Shown here one piece after another: positions 1-6,321 of a stretch of 9,967 nt of DNA (positions are counted from its first letter, which is position 1; each line of letters starts with the position of its first letter). Made by a program: the position numbers and the translations under genes. This DNA is from a bacterium UBP4_UBA6127 (lineage in GTDB: Bacteria; UBP4; UBA4092): assembly GCA_002428325.1 (NCBI GenBank), contig DIVR01000070.1:1-9967 (forward strand). Direction: 5' to 3'. Below the pieces are notes generated by a model. It was not told the origin of the DNA, ran no database searches, and worked only from the letters and a program-made list of their open reading frames with translations.

Positions 1-1625
1 TCCACCCCTTTCATGATTCGTTCGAACCCTCGGCGGAAGGGTAGCATTTGCCCGATTCGGGTTATCTGCCCTTCGGCGAAAATACAGACCACCTCTCCTT
101 CCTGAATCGCCTGGGAGGCTTCCCGGATGGAATGGAGCATTTCCCTTGCGCCGTCTTCAGCTGCAATCGGGATCGCTTTCATGATTTTAACGACCGGATG
201 CAACATGGGCAGGTTATAAATCCGGGTGTACATGATAAACCGGATAAACCGGTCGGTGGAAGCCATCAGGAAAAGGGCATCGGTGAAAGACATATGATTG
301 GTTATAAAAAGGGCTCCGCCTTTATCGGGGATATTATCTCTCCCCACCACTTTGACCCGGTAAAGGGTATGGGTAATGAGCCAGAGGACTAAACGAATCA
401 GGGAATCCGGCAGCCGGTAAACATAATAACCGGTAGCAGCCAGAGTCATAAGGGCAGCGGACAGGAAGACCTGTTCAGGCCTTAATCCTATTATTTGGGT
501 CAAGGCATAAAAGACTCCGGCGGCCAGGAGTACGGCCACATTGGAGAGGAAATAGGACATCCCCAGGATGCCGCCTTTATTCTCTGAAGCCGGACGATGT
601 TGTATCAGGGCATTTATCGGCACTGCAAAAAATCCCGACCCGAAACCCAGCATAAAGAGGGTTGCCAGAGTGTGATGATAACTGTGGGCAAAGAAATATA
701 AATCGGCTGAAAAGACCGTCATCAGGATGGCTCCCAGAGGGATCAGTCCATATTCGATTTTATTCCCGGACAAATGCCCTGCCGCATAACTGCCTAATCC
801 GATGCCTGCTGCCAGCAGCACCATCATCATTCCCAGTTGCAGATCTCCCAGATGCAAAAACTCCTGGCCGAATATGGGAATATTAGAGAAAAAGAGGGCC
901 CCGATGAACCAGAAAAAAGTATTTCCCAGAACGGCCAGCCAAAGCAGGGTATCTTTTCTGGCCAGCTTGATATTTTGGACAATATCTCCCAGCATATTAA
1001 GCTTGAGCTTTTTTTCGGGAGCGGCGGCCGGGACTTTGCTAATAAACAGGGATGAAAGGGTTCCTATGAGGGAGCAGCCCGCCAGAATCAAAATGGCGGC
1101 TGGAATGGCATGGGGTATCTTTTCCATGGCCAAAGCTCCGGCATAAGTCCCCAAAATGATGGACATGAAAGTCGTCATCTCCAGAATGCCATTGGCCCAG
1201 GAAATTCGTTTTTCAGGGACCAGTTCCGGGATGATTCCATATTTGGACGGGCCAAAATAGGCCGATTGGGCACTCAATAAAAATAAGACCCCCACTGAAA
1301 GCCAGAGATTCCCGCTGAGAAATGCCAACGCTCCGGTCAACATAATCCCAATCTCCGCTATTTTTATAAGGATTATGACTTTTCGTTTGCTGAACCGGTC
1401 GGCAAAAAACCCCCCGTGCATGGAAAATAATAAAAAGGGCGCCACAAAAATGGCTGAAATGATGGAGGTCCAGAGATTCTTCTGTTGGAGGGTGGAAGCA
1501 GAATGCAGAGCGGTTAACAGTATAATATTTTTAAAAGCATTATCATTAAAAGCACCCTGGAACTGGGTCACAATCATAGCCCAGAATCCCAAGGGACGAG
1601 GGGTTTCCCTGATTGGGTTCGGCAT
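1..1625 (-). CDS. MFS lysophospholipid transporter (LplT-like) fused to PlsC acyltransferase, partial (C-terminus off left edge)
   Basis: This is the first 541 codons of a minus-strand gene that continues past base 1. Residues ~10-415 are strongly hydrophobic, with many predicted membrane helices and an early MFS-type loop (GGFFADRFSKRK). They resemble LplT, which flips lysophospholipids across the inner membrane. Residues ~425-541 are a PlsC/LPLAT domain with the acyltransferase motif NHMSFTD (443-449, HX4D with H444 and D449) and a second block FAEGQITR (516-523). In E. coli, LplT and Aas are separate adjacent genes that re-acylate lysophosphatidylethanolamine; here transporter and acyltransferase are one chain. 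Aas also carries an acyl-ACP/AMP ligase domain after PlsC, which would lie beyond the window. The ATG at 1623-1625 has an AGGAGAG ribosome site (1634-1640) 8 nt upstream. The family call is firm. Substrate and presence of the ligase domain are inferred. Confidence 0.88.
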   Translation of the reverse strand, partial: MPNPIRETPRPLGFWAMIVTQFQGAFNDNAFKNIILLTALHSASTLQQKNLWTSIISAIFVAPFLLFSMHGGFFADRFSKRKVIILIKIAEIGIMLTGALAFLSGNLWLSVGVLFLLSAQSAYFGPSKYGIIPELVPEKRISWANGILEMTTFMSIILGTYAGALAMEKIPHAIPAAILILAGCSLIGTLSSLFISKVPAAAPEKKLKLNMLGDIVQNIKLARKDTLLWLAVLGNTFFWFIGALFFSNIPIFGQEFLHLGDLQLGMMMVLLAAGIGLGSYAAGHLSGNKIEYGLIPLGAILMTVFSADLYFFAHSYHHTLATLFMLGFGSGFFAVPINALIQHRPASENKGGILGMSYFLSNVAVLLAAGVFYALTQIIGLRPEQVFLSAALMTLAATGYYVYRLPDSLIRLVLWLITHTLYRVKVVGRDNIPDKGGALFITNHMSFTDALFLMASTDRFIRFIMYTRIYNLPMLHPVVKIMKAIPIAAEDGAREMLHSIREASQAIQEGEVVCIFAEGQITRIGQMLPFRRGFERIMKGV

Positions 1626-1654
1626 AAGTCTAACTCTCCTGTTTTCAGGGAGTA

Positions 1655-1684
1655 GTTATACCATATTCCAGGCCTTTTGGATAA
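1655..1684 (-). promoter_or_regulatory. Possible weak promoter for the MFS-acyltransferase gene
   Basis: Read on the minus strand, TATAAC (1655-1660) is a good -10 match, with a poor -35 candidate TTATCC (1679-1684) 18 nt upstream. The -10 lies about 30 bases before the start codon, so the leader would be short but would include the AGGAGAG ribosome site. The -35 matches only about half of the consensus. An alternative promoter lies further upstream, inside the palindrome at 1857-1874. Confidence 0.3.
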
Positions 1685-1856
1685 GCTTCCGGAGTCGGAG
1701 TCTTAGAAATAATCAAGAGACCTCTGTGGGGCCTTTGGTGAAAACACCTTAATTTCATCAATTAAACAGGGAATCAACCCTTTCCGGATTCTCTTTTGTA
1801 GATGGGCATAAGATATCTGCCCAAAAAGCCGATTATTGAAAATCATAGGCTTAATC

Positions 1857-1874
1857 TTTTGACAACTGTCAAAA
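1857..1874. repeat. Palindrome TTTTGAC-N4-GTCAAAA, copy 1 (likely regulator binding site)
   Basis: The sequence TTTTGACAACTGTCAAAA has exact 8-base arms around a 2-base centre. The same 7-base half-sites with a 4-base centre recur at 5899-5916 and 6021-6038. It lies 232 bases upstream of the MFS-acyltransferase start. Both arms contain TTGACA, so a protein bound here would cover a -35-like sequence in either direction. The TTGAC-N4-GTCAA layout resembles sites of CRP/FNR-type dimers, but the regulator is unknown. Confidence 0.65.
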
Positions 1875-1897
1875 TCCCCAAGGGAGTCGATAGTTGT

Positions 1898-1924
1898 CCG
1901 GGGTGGTTTCTGACCAACCCCCGG
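1898..1924 (-). terminator. GC-rich hairpin after the GNAT gene, possible terminator without a T-tract
   Basis: CCGGGGTGGT (1898-1907) pairs with ACCA and CCCCGG (1913-1924), with a 2-base bulge and a 5-base loop. It lies 26 bases past the GNAT stop codon, where a terminator is expected. On the minus strand no run of T follows directly (the next bases are ACAACTATCG), so intrinsic termination is uncertain. It could instead stabilise the 3' end of the message. Confidence 0.35.
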
Positions 1925-1949
1925 GGAACAGTGCCTGTTTTGAAAGAAG

Positions 1950-2417
1950 TTAGATTCGCATGACCAGCCGTTCCAGAAAATCCCTGAAGCCCAAGGCTCG
2001 CCAGAATCCTTCCCCATACTCATTGTTTTTCAAGACAATCAATTCCACTCGCCGGAGCCGTTCGTGTTTAAACCATTTCAGGGCTTCTTTGACCATCATA
2101 GTCGCAATACCTTGCCGCCGGAAATCAGGATGGACAAAGATGTCATAGACAGAACCCCGTTTCCGGAATAGGTAGGGGTCTTCAATCCGTTCTATTTCAC
2201 AAATCACAAATCCGGCCAGTTTTTCTCCGGTATCGGCCACAAACACCCGGCATTTACGGGATCTGATACTATGTTCCACATATTTTTTCCAGGCTCGACG
2301 AGCCCCTTTCCGGGGGCGGAAAAAATAATCCCGCTTCTCATGATGTTTATACATCTCTACCAATAACTCCGTGACCTCATCGACATCACGGAGCCTGGCT
2401 TTTCGTATCGTTATCAT
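1950..2417 (-). CDS. GNAT-family N-acetyltransferase
   Basis: This is a 155-residue protein of normal size for a single-domain GNAT acyltransferase, which moves an acetyl group from acetyl-CoA to an amine. The acetyl-CoA-binding motif A is clear at about residues 92-110: VHPDFRRQGIATMMVKEAL, with the R/Q-x-x-G-x-A core (RRQGIA). A late LGF (about residues 141-143) fits the end of the fold. The N-terminus MITIRKARLRDVDEV is the usual first GNAT strand and helix. The middle (about residues 30-60) is unusually rich in Arg and Lys, and the tail has two more basic patches. The substrate cannot be told. The ATG at 2415-2417 has only a distant purine run (AGAGGG, 2435-2440), and no in-frame ATG lies between them. 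The gene is transcribed away from rplU and has its own promoter. Confidence 0.85.
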   Translation of the reverse strand: MITIRKARLRDVDEVTELLVEMYKHHEKRDYFFRPRKGARRAWKKYVEHSIRSRKCRVFVADTGEKLAGFVICEIERIEDPYLFRKRGSVYDIFVHPDFRRQGIATMMVKEALKWFKHERLRRVELIVLKNNEYGEGFWRALGFRDFLERLVMRI

Positions 2418-2443
2418 ATTGTTATGGGTAATATCCCTCTCTA

Positions 2444-2472
2444 ATTATAGAACGACCGGGGATTTCTGTAGA
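2444..2472 (-). promoter_or_regulatory. Sigma70-like promoter of the GNAT gene
   Basis: On the minus strand, TCTACA (2467-2472, 4 of 6 to consensus) and a perfect TATAAT (2444-2449) are separated by 17 nt. Transcription would start near 2437, only about 20 bases before the ATG. The message would therefore have a very short leader and lose part of the AGAGGG purine run. This may mean weak translation initiation. Confidence 0.55.
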
Positions 2473-2760
2473 GTCGTGTTATTGAATCCATCTATGGTAA
2501 AATTGTTTACGAAATTCACACCCTTCTGCCGGGAAGTATCCTGGCGGAAATATTTTCTGGAATTCTCTGGTTTTAGGCTGATTCTTACGGATGAATGCCT
2601 CCAGAATCGGTCAATTTCCCTGTTAGTCCTTAATTTTATTAAGGTTAGCTTCTTAACTGGTTTCCTGCTGCCAACGCCGTGGGACCCAGGCTGAAGCCAT
2701 CAGGCTGGGTCTCAGCCCGAATAAAAAGGGAAAAAAAGAGAGGATTTCAGAGGGGTTGAG
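2473..2760. other. Divergent non-coding spacer with two hairpins
   Basis: No gene is supported here. An AT-rich stem-loop CCTTAA-TTTTA-TTAAGG spans 2628-2644. A GC-rich imperfect hairpin spans 2682-2713: GGACCCAG-x-CTGA pairs with TCAG-x-CTGGGTCT/C around a short loop. CAGGCTG occurs twice in direct orientation (2687-2693, 2701-2707). A competing small stem GGCTG (2703-2707) / CAGCC (2713-2717) is also possible. No T-run follows on either strand, so these do not look like standard terminators. The hairpins lie upstream of the rplU promoter and would not be in its message. Confidence 0.5.
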
Positions 2761-2789
2761 TTGACTTTTCAGGTGAAATCTGATTAAAT
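2761..2789 (+). promoter_or_regulatory. Sigma70-like promoter of rplU-rpmA
   Basis: TTGACT (2761-2766, 5 of 6) and TTAAAT (2784-2789) are separated by exactly 17 nt, with an A-rich stretch 30 bases upstream (2720-2740). The predicted start near 2796 gives a leader of about 60 nt before rplU. This is the best-placed promoter for the ribosomal protein pair. Confidence 0.65.
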
Positions 2790-2801
2790 ATTTATTTCCC
2801 T

Positions 2802-2847
2802 GAGGTTGTGCTATGACCTCTTCTCATTGAGGAATCCCATAGAGGAG
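2802..2847 (+). promoter_or_regulatory. rplU leader with ribosome site and competing short stems
   Basis: The ribosome site AGAGGAG (2841-2847) lies 11 nt before the rplU ATG. CCTCT (2817-2821) is exactly complementary to AGAGG of that site. ACCTC (2816-2820) is also complementary to GAGGT (2802-2806). The two pairings exclude each other, so the leader could switch between an open and a masked ribosome site. The stems are only 5 bp, so this is a suggestion rather than a demonstrated control element. Confidence 0.35.
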
Positions 2848-2858
2848 TAAATAAACGT

Positions 2859-3173
2859 ATGTACGCGATAGTTAAAACCGGCGGAAAACAGTATAAAGTC
2901 GCAGTCGGCGATGTCATTTTAATTGAGAAAATTGATAAACCGGTAGGAGAAAAGGTCGAGCTGGACCAGGTTCTGATGGTATATGGCGAAAATGGCATCC
3001 AAGTTGGACAGCCCGTGATTGCCAATGCCAAGGTCGTTGGTGAAATCATGGACCAGGTCAGAGGTGAGAAAATTCGCGGATTTGTTTACAAACGGCGCAA
3101 GAAATATCGCAAAGCTTGGGGACACCGGCAGGATTATACTCAATTCAAAGTCCAGGAAATCAAAGCTAACTAG
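2859..3173 (+). CDS. rplU: 50S ribosomal protein L21
   Basis: This 104-residue protein has the normal length for bacterial L21, which binds 23S rRNA in the large subunit. The N-terminus MYAIVKTGGKQYKV is the family signature. The C-terminal part GEKIRGFVYKRRKKYRKAWGHRQDYTQFKVQEI holds the basic K/R-rich loop and the conserved GHRQ-x-T block. The ATG follows an AGAGGAG ribosome site. rpmA begins 11 bases after the stop, in the common rplU-rpmA-obg order, so the two proteins are made from one message in matched amounts. Nothing is truncated or unusual. Confidence 0.98.
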   Translation: MYAIVKTGGKQYKVAVGDVILIEKIDKPVGEKVELDQVLMVYGENGIQVGQPVIANAKVVGEIMDQVRGEKIRGFVYKRRKKYRKAWGHRQDYTQFKVQEIKAN

Positions 3174-3184
3174 AGGTTATAGAA

Positions 3185-3439
3185 ATGGCTCATAAAAAAG
3201 GTGTAGGCTCGTCAAGAAACGGTCGCGATTCAAATGCCCAACGCTTGGGTGTGAAAGTTTACGGCGGCCAGTATGTGACCGGTGGAAGTATCATTATCCG
3301 TCAGCGTGGAAGCAAATTCAATCCGGGAATGAACTGTGGAATCGGGAAAGATGACACTATTTATGCCAAGGTTGATGGCCAGGTTCAGTATGCCCTTCGC
3401 CGTGGACGCAAGTTCGTGGATGTTCTTCCGATAAGCTAA
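3185..3439 (+). CDS. rpmA: 50S ribosomal protein L27
   Basis: This 84-residue protein is the standard size for L27, whose flexible N-terminus reaches toward the peptidyl-transferase centre. The start MAHKKGVGSSRNGRDSNAQR is the conserved tail and its first Gly/Ser-rich stretch, with no N-terminal extension of the Firmicutes type that needs cleavage. The core RQRGSKFNPGMN follows. The position after this motif reads NCGIG, where many homologues have NVG followed by another residue and G; the change to Cys is minor. The ATG has AGAGG 8 nt upstream, overlapping the rplU stop codon, so translation of the two genes is probably coupled. An intrinsic terminator follows 26 bases after the stop. Confidence 0.98.
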   Translation: MAHKKGVGSSRNGRDSNAQRLGVKVYGGQYVTGGSIIIRQRGSKFNPGMNCGIGKDDTIYAKVDGQVQYALRRGRKFVDVLPIS

Positions 3440-3465
3440 GTTTATTATTTATCTGTCATTCCAAT

Positions 3466-3505
3466 GGTTAAACAGGCCGTTATGCCGGTCTGTTTAGCCA
3501 TTTTT
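3466..3505 (+). terminator. Intrinsic terminator after rpmA
   Basis: GGTTAAACAGGCCG (3466-3479) pairs with CGGTCTGTTTAGCC (3486-3499). This gives a 14-bp stem with two G-U pairs and a 6-base loop TTATGC. After one A comes TTTTT (3501-3505) and more T-rich sequence. It is a textbook rho-independent terminator that separates rplU-rpmA from obg, so obg needs readthrough or its own promoter. Confidence 0.88.
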
Positions 3506-3593
3506 ATTTATGGGGGTTGGGTACAGGGTCTCATCAGGAAGGAATCTTCCTTCATGTTAGAATGAATACTCTGAACAGGAATCTGGAGTTTAT

Positions 3594-4622
3594 ATGAAAT
3601 TTATCGATGAAGCAAAAGTATATGTAAAAGCAGGAACAGGGGGCAGCGGCTGCATCTCTTTCCGGAGGGAGAAATGTGTTCCCAAAGGGGGGCCTGATGG
3701 CGGTGATGGCGGCCGGGGCGGCAGTATATCCCTGGAAGCTGATTCTCGACTTAAGACGCTTCTCGATTACCATTTTCGTCCTCATATCAAGGCGGACCGG
3801 GGGCAGCATGGGTCTGGAAGCAATTGCACCGGAGCCAGCGGCAAGGATTTGATTCTCAAGGTTCCGCCCGGTACTGTTGTTAAAGATTTTGAGACCGGAG
3901 AGATTATTGCTGATCTGGTCGAAACCGGGAAACAGCTGTTGATAGTCAAAGGGGGGAAAGGCGGCCGTGGCAATGCCCGGTTTGTGTCTTCCACCCATCA
4001 ATCACCCCGAGAGGCTGAAGATGGGGTGGTGGGAGAAGAAAGAACCCTCTTATTGGAATTAAAACTTTTGGCCGATGCCGGATTAGTGGGACTTCCCAAT
4101 GCCGGGAAATCCACCTTATTATCCAGAGTCAGCAAAGCCAAACCCAAAATTGCCGATTATCCTTTTACCACTTTAAATCCTATATTGGGGCAGGTTTACC
4201 TAGATGTCGGCCGAAGTTTTGTCCTGGCTGATCTTCCCGGGCTGATTGAAAATGCCCATAAGGGAGTGGGGTTGGGCCATGAATTCCTGAAACATATTGA
4301 AAGAACCAAGGTTACCTTGCATATGGTGGATGTCAATCCTCTTGATGGGAGCGATCCCATTGCCAATTTTGAGTCCATCAACCGGGAACTGGAACTCTAT
4401 GACCCTGAATTGATCAAACGTCCCCAAATCGTAGCTCTTAATAAGATTGATACCTTCCCGGATAAACGAGTTCCCAATAAAATCAAAAAAGAACTGGAAT
4501 CCAGAGGATACCGGGTCTTTGAGATATCGGCTCTGACCGGGGAAGGGTTAAAACCCCTCATTTATACCCTGGGAGACTTGGTAGAGTCGGAAATAGTCGA
4601 TTCTCAGAAGGAAAAAGCCTGA
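3594..4622 (+). CDS. obg: Obg-family GTPase (ribosome assembly / stress GTPase)
   Basis: This 342-residue protein is ObgE/CgtA, a GTPase that binds the 50S subunit late in assembly and links growth to stress. The glycine-rich Obg fold covers residues 1-160 (KFIDEAKVYVKAGTGGSGC, GGPDGGDGGRGG, GGKGGRGNARF). The G domain follows with G1 GLPNAGKS (166-173), switch I DYPFTT (188-193), G3 DLPG (213-216), G4 NKID (283-286) and G5 SAL (312-314). All nucleotide-binding motifs are intact. It ends soon after the G domain and lacks the long variable C-terminal extension of some homologues. The ATG has TGGAG 5 nt upstream. It follows rpmA and precedes proB by 108 bases, a common order. No clear promoter was found in 3506-3593. 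Confidence 0.97.
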   Translation: MKFIDEAKVYVKAGTGGSGCISFRREKCVPKGGPDGGDGGRGGSISLEADSRLKTLLDYHFRPHIKADRGQHGSGSNCTGASGKDLILKVPPGTVVKDFETGEIIADLVETGKQLLIVKGGKGGRGNARFVSSTHQSPREAEDGVVGEERTLLLELKLLADAGLVGLPNAGKSTLLSRVSKAKPKIADYPFTTLNPILGQVYLDVGRSFVLADLPGLIENAHKGVGLGHEFLKHIERTKVTLHMVDVNPLDGSDPIANFESINRELELYDPELIKRPQIVALNKIDTFPDKRVPNKIKKELESRGYRVFEISALTGEGLKPLIYTLGDLVESEIVDSQKEKA

Positions 4623-4730
4623 CCTCCTATAAGAATATTAAGCGGGGGGCTTTCCTGATTCCTCAAGATTTGAAATAATGATATCTTTAGAGTTAACATC
4701 CTTTTTCCAATAAAGAAGCTGTTGAACGAT

Positions 4731-5876
4731 ATGGAATCAAAGAAGACAACATTGAGAGCTTACAATCGCATCGTCATAAAAATCGGGACCAATATTCTGG
4801 GTGGAATGGCTGGGAAGATAGATACCCGGTTTATTGACCAGATGGCCGCCCAGGTGGCTGAACTGAGAAAAGAGAATAAGGAAATACTGATTGTCAGTTC
4901 AGGAGCCATTGGGATGGGGATGAATGAACTGGGATGGAAGGAAAGGCCGAAGACTCTTCCGGAGAGGCAGGCTCTGGCTTCCATCGGCCAGTCTCGATTG
5001 ATGCATATCTATGATGAAATCTTCTCTACCTATGGATTACGGGTGGCTCAGGTCCTTCTGACGGAATCTGACCTGAGAGACAGAAGCCACTACCTGAATG
5101 CCCGAAATACCCTGCTGAAACTCTTAGAACTTGGAGTTATCCCCATTATCAATGAAAATGATACCGTCGCCGTGGATGAACTCAAAATTGGGGATAATGA
5201 TACCCTGTCGGCCCGGGTCGCCAGCAAAGTGGGAGCGGATTTATTGATATTGCTGACCGATGTTGAAGGCCTCTTCGATAAAAACCCCCATAAAAATAAG
5301 GAAGCCAAGATTATCCCGGTGGTTGATAAGCTGACCGATGAATTACAAACAGCGGCAGAAGGTGCCTTCAACCATTATGGGACCGGTGGAATGGCTACCA
5401 AACTACTGGCCGCCAGAATGGCCATGGGGTCAGGGGTTCCCATGTATATTGCCCAAGGAACCCAAGAGAATATCCTCCTAAAAATCACCCGGGGTGATTC
5501 TATCGGTACCCGGTTTGAACCTAATAAAACAGCTAAACTTTCTTCCCGAGAACGTTGGATCGCTTTTGGTACCGGGTTGGTCAAAAACCTGGTTTATATC
5601 GATGATGGCGCCCAGAAGGCCCTGGTGGAAAAAGGGAAAAGCCTCCTGCCTTCCGGCATCAAAAAAGTCGAAGGGTCTTTTAAGCCGGGAGATGTGGTCA
5701 GAGTTATGGACCTTAAGGGGCACATCGTTGCCCGCGGTCTGGTGAACTATTCTTCCGAAGATTTGGATAAAATCAAAGGTTTAAAATCTTCCCAGATTCC
5801 GGGTGTTTTAGGCCATAAAGAATATGAAGAGGCTATCCATCGGGATAACCTGGTCCTGCTGGCTGAGAAAAATTAA
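4731..5876 (+). CDS. proB: Glutamate 5-kinase
   Basis: This enzyme phosphorylates glutamate to gamma-glutamyl phosphate, the first step of proline synthesis, and is normally feedback-inhibited by proline. At 381 residues from this ATG it is the two-domain form. The amino-acid kinase domain spans ~10-255 with KIGTN (17-21), VSSGAIGMG (55-63), NENDTVA (141-147), GDNDTLSA (154-161), LLTDVEGLF (175-183) and GTGGMATK (217-224). The PUA domain spans ~273-365. An in-frame TTG at 4722 would add three residues. The only purine run, AAGAAG (4713-4718), is 12 nt from the ATG but just 3 nt from the TTG, so ATG is preferred. proA, often the next gene, is absent here. No terminator is evident after the stop. 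Confidence 0.96.
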   Translation: MESKKTTLRAYNRIVIKIGTNILGGMAGKIDTRFIDQMAAQVAELRKENKEILIVSSGAIGMGMNELGWKERPKTLPERQALASIGQSRLMHIYDEIFSTYGLRVAQVLLTESDLRDRSHYLNARNTLLKLLELGVIPIINENDTVAVDELKIGDNDTLSARVASKVGADLLILLTDVEGLFDKNPHKNKEAKIIPVVDKLTDELQTAAEGAFNHYGTGGMATKLLAARMAMGSGVPMYIAQGTQENILLKITRGDSIGTRFEPNKTAKLSSRERWIAFGTGLVKNLVYIDDGAQKALVEKGKSLLPSGIKKVEGSFKPGDVVRVMDLKGHIVARGLVNYSSEDLDKIKGLKSSQIPGVLGHKEYEEAIHRDNLVLLAEKN

Positions 5877-5897
5877 ACTTATCTTCCTATCCTTCTT

Positions 5898-5917
5898 CTT
5901 TTGACAGCTGTCAAAAG
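5898..5917. repeat. Perfect 20-bp palindrome, copy 2 of TTTTGAC-N4-GTCAAAA
   Basis: CTTTTGACAGCTGTCAAAAG is a perfect palindrome with no unpaired centre. It starts 22 bases after the proB stop. A hairpin with no loop and no T-tract makes a terminator unlikely; a binding site for a symmetric dimer is more likely. Its core half-sites match those at 1857-1874 and 6021-6038. Confidence 0.7.
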
Positions 5918-6020
5918 CTTCTTCCAATATTAGGAATTATTACTGATATTGCTTCTCTGTATGCTCCGTCATTTTAATTTATGAAGGTGCCATAGTCAAT
6001 ACCTCCCTTTTTCTGTGATA

Positions 6021-6038
6021 TTTTGACGAATGTCAAAA
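6021..6038. repeat. Palindrome TTTTGAC-N4-GTCAAAA, copy 3
   Basis: TTTTGAC-GAAT-GTCAAAA has exact 7-base arms with a 4-base centre that is not symmetric. The unconserved centre sets the half-site as TTTTGAC. Its midpoint is 122 bases from that of copy 2, which would allow cooperative or looping binding upstream of the polysaccharide genes. Confidence 0.65.
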
Positions 6039-6292
6039 ACAAATAGCATTAAAAATATTGGAGTTGTAACTATTAAGTCTCTTGGCATGAGATGCCATTC
6101 GGCTTGTAAACATTCAAGATAGATAAGGACCTCAATCAAGTACCATACAGAAAATTTTGATGGGTGGGGAAAATATAAGAATGAATCATTGAAAAATAAA
6201 ATCAGACGATAAAGCTAAAGTGCATTAATAAGATTTAATATAAAAAAAAGTGAAAGAAGAAAATTTATATAACAATTTGTCTATCAAACCCA

Positions 6293-6321
6293 TTGACCCT
6301 TGATATAAAACCGGATATATT
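6293..6321 (+). promoter_or_regulatory. Sigma70-like promoter of the FHA-polysaccharide operon
   Basis: TTGACC (6293-6298, 5 of 6) and TATATT (6316-6321) are spaced by exactly 17 nt, within an AT-rich region. Transcription would start near 6328, giving a leader of about 45 bases to the FHA gene. It is the strongest promoter match upstream of the four plus-strand genes that follow. Confidence 0.6.

Larger units (their letters stand above)
1685..1949. other. Non-coding region between two minus-strand genes
   Basis: No convincing gene is present. The open frames crossing this stretch lack family signatures. The region holds the palindrome at 1857-1874, a GC-rich hairpin at 1898-1924, and a weaker inverted repeat TGGGCA (1803-1808) / TGCCCA (1818-1823). 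On the minus strand a TTGACA that forms part of the palindrome is followed after 19 nt by TATGAT, which could be a promoter with an overlong spacer for the gene starting at 1625. Confidence 0.6.

Noticed and set aside
1703..2023. Minus-strand open frame of 106 codons overlapping the GNAT 3' end
   Set aside because: It overlaps the GNAT gene in another frame, has no recognisable domain, and spans the palindrome and hairpin, which look regulatory.
2371..2694. Plus-strand open frame of 107 codons running from inside the GNAT gene into the divergent spacer
   Set aside because: It starts antisense to a clear GNAT gene, has no ribosome site, low-complexity Ser/Leu/Phe composition and no family features.
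3537..3554. Small stem GAAGGA-ATCT-TCCTTC before obg
   Set aside because: A 6-bp stem without a T-tract or conserved position; no regulatory role can be supported.
4670..4700. Possible promoter for proB (TTGAAA with a 17-nt spacer)
   Set aside because: The paired -10 candidate TTAACA matches only two of six consensus bases.
5898..5917. The palindrome after proB as a transcription terminator
   Set aside because: The stem has no loop, no T-tract follows, and the same half-sites recur at two places that do not follow a stop codon closely.
6083..6097. Possible sigma54 promoter (TTGGCATGAGATGCC)
   Set aside because: The spacing between GG and GC is 8 bases, not the 10 required, and no TTGC-type -12 element is present. 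It is better read as a short inverted repeat.
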